Notes under the pieces: generated by a model
The model's database searches: none
What the model saw: only the letters and a program-made list of their open reading frames with translations
What the model was told of the DNA's origin: nothing
In this document: one piece after another, positions 36,083 to 44,606 of the stretch
Position numbering within the stretch: the first letter of the stretch is position 1
Layout of the letters: each line of letters opens with the position of its first letter
Program-made: the position numbers and the translations under genes
Assembly (NCBI GenBank): GCA_963753955.1
Contig: CAVWEM010000004.1
Location: 248,001 to 312,000 of the forward strand
DNA: 64,000 nt
DNA from: Methylumidiphilus sp963753955
GTDB taxonomy: Bacteria; Pseudomonadota; Gammaproteobacteria; Methylococcales; Methylococcaceae
Direction: 5' to 3'

Positions 36083-36922
36083 AGGACTTACGCAAAAAAT
36101 ATTATCTCGGGTATATAAATACTGGCTTCAATGGAGTATGATTGCCGCCTATGAAGATGAGCAACTACTCCGGAACAAAGCCCACCCGCAAGGATTACTG
36201 TCAATTCATTATTGCGATCCTTATCAACTACACGCAAACCTACATGGCCGACCATCATCACGGGTTTTCGCATGATGCCATCCATGGAAAGAACCTGCCG
36301 TTCCGCGCCGTGTTAATGGATTCCTGGTACGCCACTAAGGATCTGATGATGCACATCGACAAGGCCGGGCAAGGTGTTTTATTGTCCGCTGAAATCCAAC
36401 CGCACGGTCGATGACAGCCAGGGCAAAGCCCCCTACACGGCCGTTTCCGGCCTGGAATGGTTCGGCGACGAAATGCCGCGCGGCAAGCTTGTGAAGATAC
36501 ATGGATTCCCGATGGATTACAAGGTGAAGCTGTTCCGGGTTGCGGCGACAAACCGCACGGAATACGCCGCCACCAACGAGCTTTCCCAGGACTCCGCCGT
36601 CGCCGTCAAGTATCTGTGTAAAATACGCTGGAAAATCGAGCAATACCACCGCGAAGGCAAGCAAATGCTCGGCCTGGAGAAATGCCAATGCCGCAAGGCC
36701 CGCGCCCAGAGAAACCACATCGGCTGCGAGATACTCGCCTGGCACTGCCTGACGAAACTCGCCAGAAAGTTGAAGACGAATGTCTACGCCCTGACAAACG
36801 GCCTTCTATCTGAGTATATGAAGGAGGAGCTTAAAATCCGTCAATACCCATGTTTTGCGTCTGATCTGAAATCGTGAATCGCCGGGGTTGTGCGGGAGCT
36901 TCGGCCTTGTGCGTAAGTCATA
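36083..36922 (+). mobile_element. IS4/IS701-like IS, copy 2 (internally deleted)
   Basis: The ends AGGACTTACGCA at 36083 and TGCGTAAGTCAT at 36911-36922 match the copy at 7668-8837. It is 330 bp shorter; a deletion of about 107 codons plus absence of the 10 bp duplication accounts for this. It cannot encode a transposase but could move if one is supplied in trans. Confidence 0.8.
36151..36877 (+). pseudogene. Deleted and frameshifted copy of the 7.7 kb IS transposase
   Basis: It begins MKMSNYSGTKPTRKDYCQF, then jumps from GFSHDAI directly to GKNLPFRAVLMDSW, removing the first catalytic block. The junction lies at a short repeat (GATGCCATC against GACGCCATC), suggesting slippage or short-homology recombination. 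Two extra bases at GCCGGGCAAGG then shift the frame before FYCPLK. The C-terminus (LARKLKTNVYALTNGLL) is in the correct frame and shows the ancestral, unduplicated form of the region altered in copy 1. Confidence 0.85.
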
Positions 36923-37457
36923 TTATTGATATAAAACCCTAAGAAGGAATCTTTGAGCCATTGGTCGGTTATATCGTACTCGAACAATGCCAAGCGGGTA
37001 TTGACAGGGTGGGCTATCGGCTCGTGCATACCAAGCGGCTGGACTTGAAAGCAGTCAAGATATAAGTATTGGCAAACAGCTTTGTCGTCTGCCCACGCGG
37101 AGTCTAAAATAAATCGGTGGGCAGGCAAAAAGCGTATCCTGAGCTTGTCGAAGGGACGCTTGCTCACCCTACGCAAAGCCACCATGAAACACCGCATAGA
37201 CCCCATGAGACTGCGTATTCAAAGCCCTACTCGGTTCGGAGGAAAACCGCAACCTGCTGGCCCAGTAAAACCAAACCCCGCAATAAAACACGGTGGAAAT
37301 GTCCGGGTTCCCAGCCTGGAGGTTGGGAACGCGCTGAAAACCCAAGCGCGACGGATGCCGACAGCCGCGCTTGTGAAAGCGCTTCCACAACAGATGACAA
37401 ATCCGCCTTCAACACGGATAATCCACGCCTTTTGGTCAATCAAGGCAAGCTTCCCGC
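36923..37457. other. Gap with possible coding remnant and repeats
   Basis: From 36922 to about 37095 the minus strand is open for about 58 codons with protein-like sequence (LDCFQVQPLGMHEPIAHPV, then FEYDITDQWLKDSFLGFY) that ends at the IS boundary; it may be a fragment of a gene interrupted by the IS, unrecognised. From 37098 repeats take over: a GGTGGGCAGGC/GCTTGCTCACC-type unit and a GTTCCCAGCC...GGTTGGGAAC hairpin (about 37306-37330). The rdgC promoter should lie just before 37458. Confidence 0.35.
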
Positions 37458-38382
37458 ATGTGGTTCAAGAACCTCTCTTTGTTACGTTTCACCGAGCCTT
37501 TCACCCTCACCGCCGAGCAACTTGAAGAAAAGCTCCAGGGCGGGCGTTTCCAGCCTTGCAGCAGTTTGCAGCCGATGAGCTATGGCTTTGTTCCGCCCGT
37601 CGGCAAGGAAGACGCGCCGCTGGCCCATGCCGCCGGCGGCTGTTTCATGATCTGCGCCCAGCGCGAGGAGAAAATCTTGCCTGCCTCGGTGGTCAACGAG
37701 ATGCTGGCCGAGAAGGTTGCCGAAATCGAAGAGCGCAAGGGTACGACGGTGCGCAAGAAAGGGCGTAATGCGATCCGCGACGAAATCATCCATGACTTGC
37801 TGCCCCGCGCTTTTAGTTTCAGCCGCAGGCTGTACGCCTACATTGATCCGAACACCGGTTGGCTGGTGGTGGACAGTGCCAGCGCGAAGAAGACCGAGGA
37901 ACTGGCTTCCTGGCTGCGGCGCTGCCTTGAATCTTTGCCCGTGGTCTTGCCTGCCGTCACTGAGCGGCCTGCCGCCGTGATGACCCGCTGGCTGGCCGAG
38001 GAAGGGACGGTGCCTGCGGACATCGTCATCGAAAACGAATGCGAGCTACGCGCCACCGATGAGGAAGGCGCGGTGATCCGTTGCAAGAAGCATGACTTGG
38101 GCGCACCGGAAATTCAGAATCATCTGGAAGCCGGCAAAGAAGCCGTCAAAATTGCGGTAAGCTGGAATGACCGGCTCAGTTTTTTGGTGGACGATGCTTT
38201 AGGAATCAAGCGTTTGCGGTTCCTTGATCTAGTCCAGGAACAGGCTGCTGATGTGGATGCCGCCGACGGGGCGGAGCGTTTTGACGCGGATTTCGACATC
38301 ATGTCGTGGGGAGTTGGCGGCTTTCCTGCCGCGCTTGCTGGAACTTTTCGGCGGCGAAAACACCCAAAAGAAACCCTCTTAA
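37458..38382 (+). CDS. rdgC: Recombination-associated protein RdgC (one frameshift at the end)
   Basis: RdgC is a ring-shaped DNA-binding protein that limits RecA-mediated recombination and is linked to replication-fork maintenance. The start MWFKNLSLLRFTEPF and the blocks YGFVPPVG, AHAAGGCFMICAQREEKILPA, RAFSFSRRLYAYIDPNTGWL and DNA-contact finger region are typical. Near the end a run of four G (38308-38311) has one base too many; with three, the protein ends ELAAFLPRLLELFGGENTQ and stops at 38382 (about 307 residues). Uncorrected, the frame falsely fuses to the following transpeptidase. Confidence 0.92.
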
Positions 38383-38402
38383 AACATAAATGTAGCGGAG
38401 CC

Positions 38403-39686
38403 ATGTCAGGCCATATCATTTCTTATGCCGCCCGGAGGCTTTTCGTCGGTTTGCTTCTCGTTTTGTCGCCCGTGCTGGCCCAGGCGGAATTCCTTGATCT
38501 GCCGCCGCCAAACGAGGATCTGGTCGGACACATGCGCTATGTCAAAGCGCGGCAGGGCGACACCTTGATCGACATCGCCCATGACCATAGCGTGGGCCAG
38601 GATGAAATGGTCATGGCCAATCCCACTGTGAGCCGAACTGGCTCCCAGGGGAAGGCGCCAAAGTTCAGATTCCAGACCTTTTCATCCTGCCGATGCCCCC
38701 CGCGTCGGCATCGTCGTCAACATCCCGGAAATGCGGCTGTACTATTTTCCCGCCGGGCGAAGGTAAAAAGCCGCCCACCCAGGTCATCACCTACCCGATC
38801 AGCATGGGCGCATGGATCTGGAAGTCGCCGATGGGCGTGACCAAGATTGTCGAAAAGATCAAAGACCCGACCTGGACGCCGCCGGAATCGATCAAAAAGG
38901 AACATGCCCTGGAAGGCGACATCCTGCCCGATGTGGTGCCCGGCCGGCCCGGACAACCCTTTGGGCCAGTTCGCCATGCGGCTGGGGGTCAAAGGCAGTT
39001 ATTTGATCCATGGCACCGGACAGGAAAAGGCGGATGGCATCGGCATGATGGTGACCCATGGCTGCATGAGGATGTACCCGGAAGACGTGGCGCAATTGTT
39101 CCCCAAGGTCAGCCTGGGCACACAGGTCAACCTGGTGTTCCAGTCCGTCAAGGTCGGTTGGCGTGGCAACGTGCTGTATGTCGAAGTGAGCCAGCCCTTG
39201 GACGAAGACCATCTGGGCTATGACAAATTGCTCGCCCAGGCGATGCCGTTGATCCAGAAGAAGACGGCCGGCGATCCTGAATTTGTCCTTAACACCGAGG
39301 CATTGAATCAAGCCTTGCGGAAGCCAAACGGCATTCCCCAGGTCATCAGCGGCGGCGTGGCCATGGTGGAGACGCCCCCCCTGGCGCCTCGCGCACCTTC
39401 GGTCCAGACCATGCCCCCTCCCGCTCCGGGCGTGCCCACAGTGACGCCGGGCGCCATCGGGGCAGGAACTGCGGCACCGGCACCGATGCCGCAAACCTTG
39501 CCGCGTCCGCTGCCTCCGCAAGCCAATCCGCCAATGTATCCAGGCTCAGTCCCCGTCCAGCCGACGCAGCCCGCCCCCGTGGCTCCAAGACCCGCCCAGG
39601 CCATCCCGACGGATGTCCCGCCCGGCCCGCCGGTGACGCCTTCCAGTTCCAGGCCGGAAGGGCAATTGCTGCCACCCATCTATTGA
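38403..39686 (+). CDS. LysM / L,D-transpeptidase, exported (multiple frameshifts)
   Basis: Frame-corrected, about 425 residues. A signal peptide (RRLFVGLLLVLSPVLAQA, ending near residue 27) is followed by a LysM-like segment (YVKARQGDTLIDIAHDHSV) and a YkuD catalytic domain with YLIHGTGQEK and MMVTHGCMRMYPED (Cys in THGC). The tail of about 110 residues is Pro-rich, as in several family members. At least four indels are needed (about 38642, 38692, 38756 and 38941), an unusual number; most lie in runs of G or C. Family members crosslink peptidoglycan or anchor outer-membrane lipoproteins. A strong terminator follows. Confidence 0.8.
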
Positions 39687-39691
39687 GCCAA

Positions 39692-39721
39692 AAAACAAGG
39701 GGCCAACCGGCCCCTTGTTTT
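39692..39721. terminator. Rho-independent terminator, bidirectional
   Basis: AAAACAAGGGGCC at the left pairs perfectly with GGCCCCTTGTTTT at the right around a four-base loop, giving a 13 bp stem flanked by A and T runs. It lies between the transpeptidase and the convergent nitrilase gene and can serve both. Confidence 0.9.
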
Positions 39722-39796
39722 AAGGAAGCTCTGCCTAAGTATTGGCTCCCTCCCCCTTGATGGGGGGGGGTGGAGAGAGGGTGTTTCAATAAGCCT

Positions 39797-40669
39797 TTAG
39801 GCGCAGCGGAACTGCTTCGGCCAGTCGCGGTAGTTGAACACCTGTCCGGTCTCGCGCACCTTGGCGATAGTCGATAGGTCGATGTCGGCGAAGACCCATT
39901 GGGTTTGGTTCAATTCGCCGATGGCCAGCACCCCGTTGTCGGGATAGCCGTAATCCACCGGCGTGTACACCGCAGCCGTGCCGATGTTGACATCCACCGC
40001 CTCCGACCAAGGCGCAAGGCCCACGGTCGGCGACTGTGCGACATAGCACTGGTTTTCCAAGGCCCGAGCCTGGCAGCCGATGCGCACCCGCCAATAGCCG
40101 GCCAGGGTGTCGGTGCAGCTAGGCACCAGGATCAAGTCGGCCCCGCCCTCCACCTGCTTGCGGGCAATGGCCGGGAACTCGCTGTCATAGCAGATGTTGA
40201 CGCCGATCTTGCCGAACTCGGTGTCGAGCAGCTTGATTGCGTCGCCCGCCGTGATGAGCCATTGCTCGTTCTCGAATCGGGTCATTTGCAGCTTGTCCTG
40301 GTAATCGCTGCTGCCATCCGGGCGGAACAGCCAGGATCGGTTGCGGTAATTGCCGTCTTCTTGTAGCACCGGATAAGAGCCTGCCAAGATGTAAACCCCG
40401 TGTTGCCGGGCCAGCCCTTGGTACAAGGTCAGAAAGTCTGGGTAAACCGTTTGCATGGCTTCGAGTTGCCCGGACAGCGACTTGTAGACGTCCTCTGGGA
40501 ACAGCGAGGCCAGTTCCATGCTGAAATACTCGGGGAACAACAGCATTTTCGCCCCGGCCCCCGCCGCTTCGGCCACCCAACGGCCCGCCTTGGCCTCGTA
40601 TTCCGTCCAATCCTTTAGAAAGCCGATGTCATATTGCGCCGTCGCCAGACGGAAAGCCTTGTTTTCCAT
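39797..40669 (-). CDS. Carbon-nitrogen hydrolase (nitrilase superfamily)
   Basis: A 290-residue protein from ATG 40669 (MENKAFRLATAQYDIGFL). The Glu-Lys-Cys triad is visible in MLLFPEYFSME (Glu about 46), DYQDKLQMTRFE (Lys about 124) and NICYDSEFPA (Cys about 159). The family hydrolyses amides, nitriles or N-carbamoyl groups; the substrate cannot be told. Its ATG overlaps the stop of the upstream acetyltransferase gene by one base (TAATG), so it is translationally coupled and third in a three-gene operon with an NTF2-like protein and a GNAT. Confidence 0.9.
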   Translation of the reverse strand: MENKAFRLATAQYDIGFLKDWTEYEAKAGRWVAEAAGAGAKMLLFPEYFSMELASLFPEDVYKSLSGQLEAMQTVYPDFLTLYQGLARQHGVYILAGSYPVLQEDGNYRNRSWLFRPDGSSDYQDKLQMTRFENEQWLITAGDAIKLLDTEFGKIGVNICYDSEFPAIARKQVEGGADLILVPSCTDTLAGYWRVRIGCQARALENQCYVAQSPTVGLAPWSEAVDVNIGTAAVYTPVDYGYPDNGVLAIGELNQTQWVFADIDLSTIAKVRETGQVFNYRDWPKQFRCA

Positions 40670-41274
40670 TATTGCGTTTCCTTTAAAAATTTCAGCCAAA
40701 ACACCATTTCGTGGTCGGTTTCCTCGATTTGATCCACGTCCTTCCAGTGGAAGGAAGTCCGCAGTTCTGGGTGTTTGACGTAGCCGAACTTAGACCACAC
40801 CGCGTCCAGCGGCACATAATCCGCCGGGCGCAGGGGATGGTCCGCCGGGCGCTGCACACCGCAGAAACAGCACCAGTCAAACTGGCCCAGTTGGCGGGCA
40901 TGGCCTTCGCGGCCGGTGAAGAAATGTTTGTAGACACCCCGGCCCCGATATTCCTTTAGCAACACCGACTCCGCGCAATAAAACACCTTCGCAGGATCAT
41001 AGCCCTGTCCGATGAACGGCTGTTGGAATTCGGGGGTTTCGTCAGCCATGGGCAGCCCGGTGGACGCGCCAATCACTTGCCCCCCGTCCAAGGCCAGCAC
41101 GGCGATGCTGTCCTTGGTCTTGATGTAAGTCTGCAAGTAATTTTCCTCGTACTCGGCCGTGCCGTCGTACAGATACGGAAAGTCGCGGAACACCGTGATG
41201 CGCAGCCTCGCCAGATCGGGAATCCACGGCTTGATGTCCTTGCCGGACAGATGCTTGATGGTAAGCTCGCCCAT
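40669..41274 (-). CDS. GNAT-family N-acetyltransferase
   Basis: A 201-residue acetyltransferase. The acetyl-CoA loop is LLKEYRGRGVYKHFF at about residues 105-119, after CAESVLL, and the C-terminal part (CCFCGVQRPADHPLRP...YVPLDAVWSKFGY) resembles GNATs that act on small amines or amino acids. It starts 3 bases after the stop of the NTF2-like gene and shares a base with the nitrilase start, implying a joint pathway. Substrate unknown. Confidence 0.85.
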   Translation of the reverse strand: MGELTIKHLSGKDIKPWIPDLARLRITVFRDFPYLYDGTAEYEENYLQTYIKTKDSIAVLALDGGQVIGASTGLPMADETPEFQQPFIGQGYDPAKVFYCAESVLLKEYRGRGVYKHFFTGREGHARQLGQFDWCCFCGVQRPADHPLRPADYVPLDAVWSKFGYVKHPELRTSFHWKDVDQIEETDHEMVFWLKFLKETQ

Positions 41275-41277
41275 GGC

Positions 41278-41685
41278 TTAGACGCTGACCTGACGGATCC
41301 AGTCTTCCAGGTTGTAGTAATTGGTGATGCGGGCGACCTTGCCGTCGCGGATGTCGAAGAACGCGCCGGCGGGCAGGCGGTATTTCTGGCCTTTGGCCTC
41401 CGGCAGGCCCTCGTCGGTGACGAGGTATTCGCCCAGCACGACGAACTCGGCGGCAGCGCGGTCGCCGGCTTCGTTGCTCATGATGACCATGTCCACCAGT
41501 TGCTCCTTGTAATTGCGGTTCATGCGATCCATGAACGCCTGGAACGGCCCCTTGCCTATCTCGCGGGCGCCTTGGTTGGTGTCGTGGATGACATCGTCGG
41601 TCAACAGGCTGAGGAACGTGTCCATGTCGCCAGCGTTGAAGGCGGCATAGTAGGATTCGATCAAGGCGTTGGCAGTCTGGCTCAT
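41278..41685 (-). CDS. NTF2-like (SnoaL/ketosteroid isomerase-type) protein
   Basis: A 135-residue protein with the cone-shaped NTF2 fold pattern: SYYAAFNAGDMDTFLSLLTDDVIHDTNQG, then the mid-sheet EFVVLGEYLVTDEGLPEAKG and the end FFDIRDGKVARITNYYN. This subgroup is annotated as steroid delta-isomerase-related, without proven activity. It is the first gene of the NTF2-GNAT-nitrilase unit, and may bind the small substrate of that pathway. Confidence 0.88.
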   Translation of the reverse strand: MSQTANALIESYYAAFNAGDMDTFLSLLTDDVIHDTNQGAREIGKGPFQAFMDRMNRNYKEQLVDMVIMSNEAGDRAAAEFVVLGEYLVTDEGLPEAKGQKYRLPAGAFFDIRDGKVARITNYYNLEDWIRQVSV

Positions 41686-41958
41686 AGCAGGTTTCTCTTT
41701 GATGTTGCAAGGGTTGAAGCATCCGGGCCTAGCCGGCCCCGGAATTGAAAGGCGCGTAGTTTAACGGATTGGGGGGAGGGTTGGAACGGGCAAAAAGCGG
41801 TGTAAAATCGCCAGCATACCCAAGGGGTGGCAAAGCGCCGCCGTTGCCGGGCCCATAGTTCCGGCGTATAACTATCTCTCCTTGCCGAGCCCGGATATTT
41901 CCCATTGAAATCTCCGGGTTTAAACCTTGTCCCAACCTATTCCCTGGAGCCATATCCC

Positions 41959-43479
41959 ATGCGTTACCTCGATCCCAACCAGCCCGGCAGCCAGATCCAG
42001 TTCAAATCACGGTACGGGAATTATATCGGCGGCGAGTGGGTGCCGCCGGTGCGCGGGCAGTATTTCGAGAACATCAGCCCGATCAACGGCCAGCCGTTTT
42101 GCGAGGTCGCACGGTCGACCGCCGAGGACATCGAAAAGGCGCTGGACGCGGCCCATGCCGCCAAAGATGCCTGGGGCCGCACCTCGGTGGCCGACCGCGC
42201 CGGGATTTTGCTGAAAATCGCCGACCGCATGGAGGCCAACCTGGAACTGCTGGCGGTGGCGGAGACTTGGGACAACGGCAAGCCGATACGCGAAACCTTG
42301 GCTGCCGACATCCCATTGAGCATTGACCATTTCCGCTACTTCGCCGGCTGCATCCGCGCCCAAGAGGGGCATCTGGGCGAGATCGACCATGACACCGTGG
42401 CCTATCATTTTCATGAGCCTTTGGGCGTGGTGGGGCAGATCATTCCGTGGAACTTCCCCATCGCGATGGCTGCATGGAAGCTGGCCCCGGCCCTGGCGGC
42501 GGGCAATTGCGTGGTGCTGAAGCCCGCCGAGCAGACGCCGACCAGCATTCTGGTGCTGATGGAATTGATCGGCGATTTGTTGCCTCCCGGGGTGTTGAAC
42601 GTGGTCAATGGTTTTGGCGTGGAGGCGGGCAAGCCTTTGGCCAGCAACTGCCGCATCGCCAAAATCGCCTTCACCGGGGAGACCACGACCGGGCGCTTGA
42701 TTATGCAATATGCCTCGGAAAACCTGATTCCGGTGACGTTGGAGTTGGGCGGAAAGTCGCCGAATGTGTTCTTCGCCGATGTCTTCGCCCAAGACGATGA
42801 GTTTGCCGACAAGGCGATGGAAGGCTTCGCCATGTTCGCCTTGAACCAGGGCCAGGTCTGCACCTGTCCTTCCCGTGCCTTGATCCAGGAATCCATTTAC
42901 GAGGAATTCCTCGCCCGTGGCGTGGAGCGCGTCAAGCTAATCCGGGGCGGGCATCCGTTGGACACGGAGACGATGATCGGCGCGCAGGCTTCCAACGACC
43001 AGTTGGAGAAAATCCTCGCTTATATTGACATTGGCCAACAGGAAGGGGCGAAATTGTTGATCGGCGGCAAGCGCCGCGACATGGAAGGCGACATGGCCGG
43101 TGGCTTTTATGTCGAACCGACCATTTTTACCGGCCACAACCGCATGAGAATCTTCCAGGAGGAAATATTCGGGCCGGTGGTTTCGGCGACTTCGTTCAAG
43201 GATATGGAAGACGCTTTAGGCATTGCCAATGATACCCTGTATGGACTCGGTTCTGGTGTTTGGTCCCGCGACACCAATACCGCTTACCGCATGGGCCGGG
43301 GTATCCAGGCTGGCCGGGTGTGGACGAACTGCTATAACCTTTATCCGGCCCATGCCGCTTTTGGCGGTTACAAGCAATCGGGCATAGGCCGGGAAACCCA
43401 TAAGATCATGCTGGATCATTACCAGCAGACCAAGAATCTGTTGGTGAGCTATAGCGCCAAGGCTTTAGGCTTATTTTGA
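41959..43479 (+). CDS. NAD-dependent aldehyde dehydrogenase (acetaldehyde/ExaC-type)
   Basis: A 506-residue ALDH. The start ATG 41959 (MRYLDPNQPGSQIQFKSRYG) follows GGAG; the open frame extends to 41905 but without family similarity. The oxyanion Asn is in IIPWNFPIAM (about residue 170), the catalytic Glu in VTLELGGKSPN (about 267), and the catalytic Cys in NQGQVCTCPSR (about 305). The N-terminal motif and the partner DUF779 gene one base downstream match the acetaldehyde dehydrogenase group that oxidises aldehydes from alcohol metabolism. Confidence 0.93.
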   Translation: MRYLDPNQPGSQIQFKSRYGNYIGGEWVPPVRGQYFENISPINGQPFCEVARSTAEDIEKALDAAHAAKDAWGRTSVADRAGILLKIADRMEANLELLAVAETWDNGKPIRETLAADIPLSIDHFRYFAGCIRAQEGHLGEIDHDTVAYHFHEPLGVVGQIIPWNFPIAMAAWKLAPALAAGNCVVLKPAEQTPTSILVLMELIGDLLPPGVLNVVNGFGVEAGKPLASNCRIAKIAFTGETTTGRLIMQYASENLIPVTLELGGKSPNVFFADVFAQDDEFADKAMEGFAMFALNQGQVCTCPSRALIQESIYEEFLARGVERVKLIRGGHPLDTETMIGAQASNDQLEKILAYIDIGQQEGAKLLIGGKRRDMEGDMAGGFYVEPTIFTGHNRMRIFQEEIFGPVVSATSFKDMEDALGIANDTLYGLGSGVWSRDTNTAYRMGRGIQAGRVWTNCYNLYPAHAAFGGYKQSGIGRETHKIMLDHYQQTKNLLVSYSAKALGLF

Positions 43480-43480
43480 C

Positions 43481-43840
43481 ATGGCCGTCGCCCGCGTGTC
43501 TGTCACCCCCGCCGCCGCCGCTTTGATCGCCAAGCTTAAGGCCACCCATGGGGATCTGATGTTCCACCAATCCGGCGGCTGTTGCGATGGCAGTTCGCCC
43601 ATGTGTTACCCCCAAGGCGAATTCAAAACCGGCCAGGCGGATGTGCTGTTGGGCGAGATTGAGGGCTGTCCGTTTTACATGGGGGCCGGGCAATTCGCCC
43701 ATTGGCGGCATACCCATTTGATGATCGACGCCGTGCCGGGCCGGGGCGGCGGTTTCTCGCTGGAAGCCCCGGAAGGCATGAGATTCCTTACCCGTTCCAG
43801 GCTGTATACGCCGGAGGAATCTTTGGCTTTGGGGCATTGA
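43481..43840 (+). CDS. DUF779 protein, aldehyde-dehydrogenase partner
   Basis: A 119-residue protein with the Cys cluster of the family: FHQSGGCCDGSSPMCYP (about residues 29-45) and later EGCPFYMG and WRHTHLMIDAVPGRGGGFSLE. The conserved Cys and His residues suggest a metal site. It starts one base after the ALDH stop and is nearly always found beside this ALDH type; its role is not established to my knowledge. Confidence 0.9.
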   Translation: MAVARVSVTPAAAALIAKLKATHGDLMFHQSGGCCDGSSPMCYPQGEFKTGQADVLLGEIEGCPFYMGAGQFAHWRHTHLMIDAVPGRGGGFSLEAPEGMRFLTRSRLYTPEESLALGH

Positions 43841-44213
43841 CTTCCTTTTTTCCTGTGGGATCGGGGAAAAGAGTGAGGGCTTGTGCGGTCAGTTTACTGA
43901 ACAGGCTCCACCTTTAGGATGCAGAAACTTAAAGCCCTCACCCTAACCCTCTCCCGCAGGGAGAGGGGATTGATATACATTAGGTATCCCATGTTCCGAT
44001 CCGCGCTGGCAGGCGGGGGACAGGGTGTTGGCAAATGGCTTTGGGCTGGGCGAGTCGCATTGGGGCGGCTTGGCGCAAAAGGCCAGGGTGCGGGGTGATT
44101 GGCTGGCCACCATGCCGTCCGACGCCAAGTAGCTCATGTTGGCCTTCCCCTTCGAAAAACGTCCGCGCTTCAGCGCCACATCGTCGCGGTGGATGCGGAC
44201 ACGTTTGCTGAGT
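43841..44213. other. Gap with a CCCTCTCCCGCAGGGAGAGG repeat
   Basis: The repeat at about 43934-43968 belongs to the family also seen at 12768 and 21997. Frames on both strands are short or repeat-derived; a 78-codon minus frame at 43943-44179 does not look like protein. No terminator with a T-run is obvious. Confidence 0.45.
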
Positions 44214-44606
44214 TCATGGTTTTTTAAACACCCAAAATTTGCAGACCAGAAAATTGCTTATTGGCAGTAGGAGTTCGATCACAATTTTTGAGCTAATCGT
44301 GTAAAAAGATGTCGGCGAATAGTCGTTTAAGATTTGTAAAAAAGCTGTTGATAAGCTGGTATTGACAAGCCAGAGTCCAAAATACCGAATTGCTGAATAT
44401 TTGACATGGGCCAAAGGACGGTTGAATGTCAAAATATGATTAAGGCCATAAGCTGTCACTGCGCCTACTGCACGGGCGGACACGTTGGCAAAGGTGATCG
44501 GAAGTCGCATCCAAATATTCAGAGTCGCAAATAACAATACATCAATGATATAAGCGACCCCACCACTAAAAATATAACACAGCAACGAGCGTGCGATGGC
44601 TTTCAT
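44214..44606 (-). CDS. GtrA-family membrane protein
   Basis: A 130-residue protein with four hydrophobic segments: LLCYIFSGGVAYIIDVLLFA, the NVSARAVGAVTAYGLNHIL segment with the family Arg and Asn, WLVNTSLSTAFLQIL, and the last helix ending FLVCKFWVFKK. GtrA-like proteins are thought to flip or position undecaprenyl-linked sugars for surface glycosylation. Its start overlaps the stop of the upstream membrane protein by four bases. AT-rich compared with neighbours. Confidence 0.88.
   Translation of the reverse strand: MKAIARSLLCYIFSGGVAYIIDVLLFATLNIWMRLPITFANVSARAVGAVTAYGLNHILTFNRPLAHVKYSAIRYFGLWLVNTSLSTAFLQILNDYSPTSFYTISSKIVIELLLPISNFLVCKFWVFKKP

Noticed and set aside
36841..37206. 121-codon minus-strand frame
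   Set aside because: It runs across an IS end and repeats; only its middle (about 36925-37095) looks protein-like, so I noted that part as a possible remnant only.
37458..38840. Fusion of RdgC with an L,D-transpeptidase
   Set aside because: One extra G at 38308-38311 removes the rdgC stop; correcting it gives a normal RdgC terminus, and the transpeptidase has its own ATG and signal peptide at 38403.
43943..44179. 78-codon minus-strand frame
   Set aside because: It begins near a dispersed repeat, has no Shine-Dalgarno and its sequence is not protein-like.
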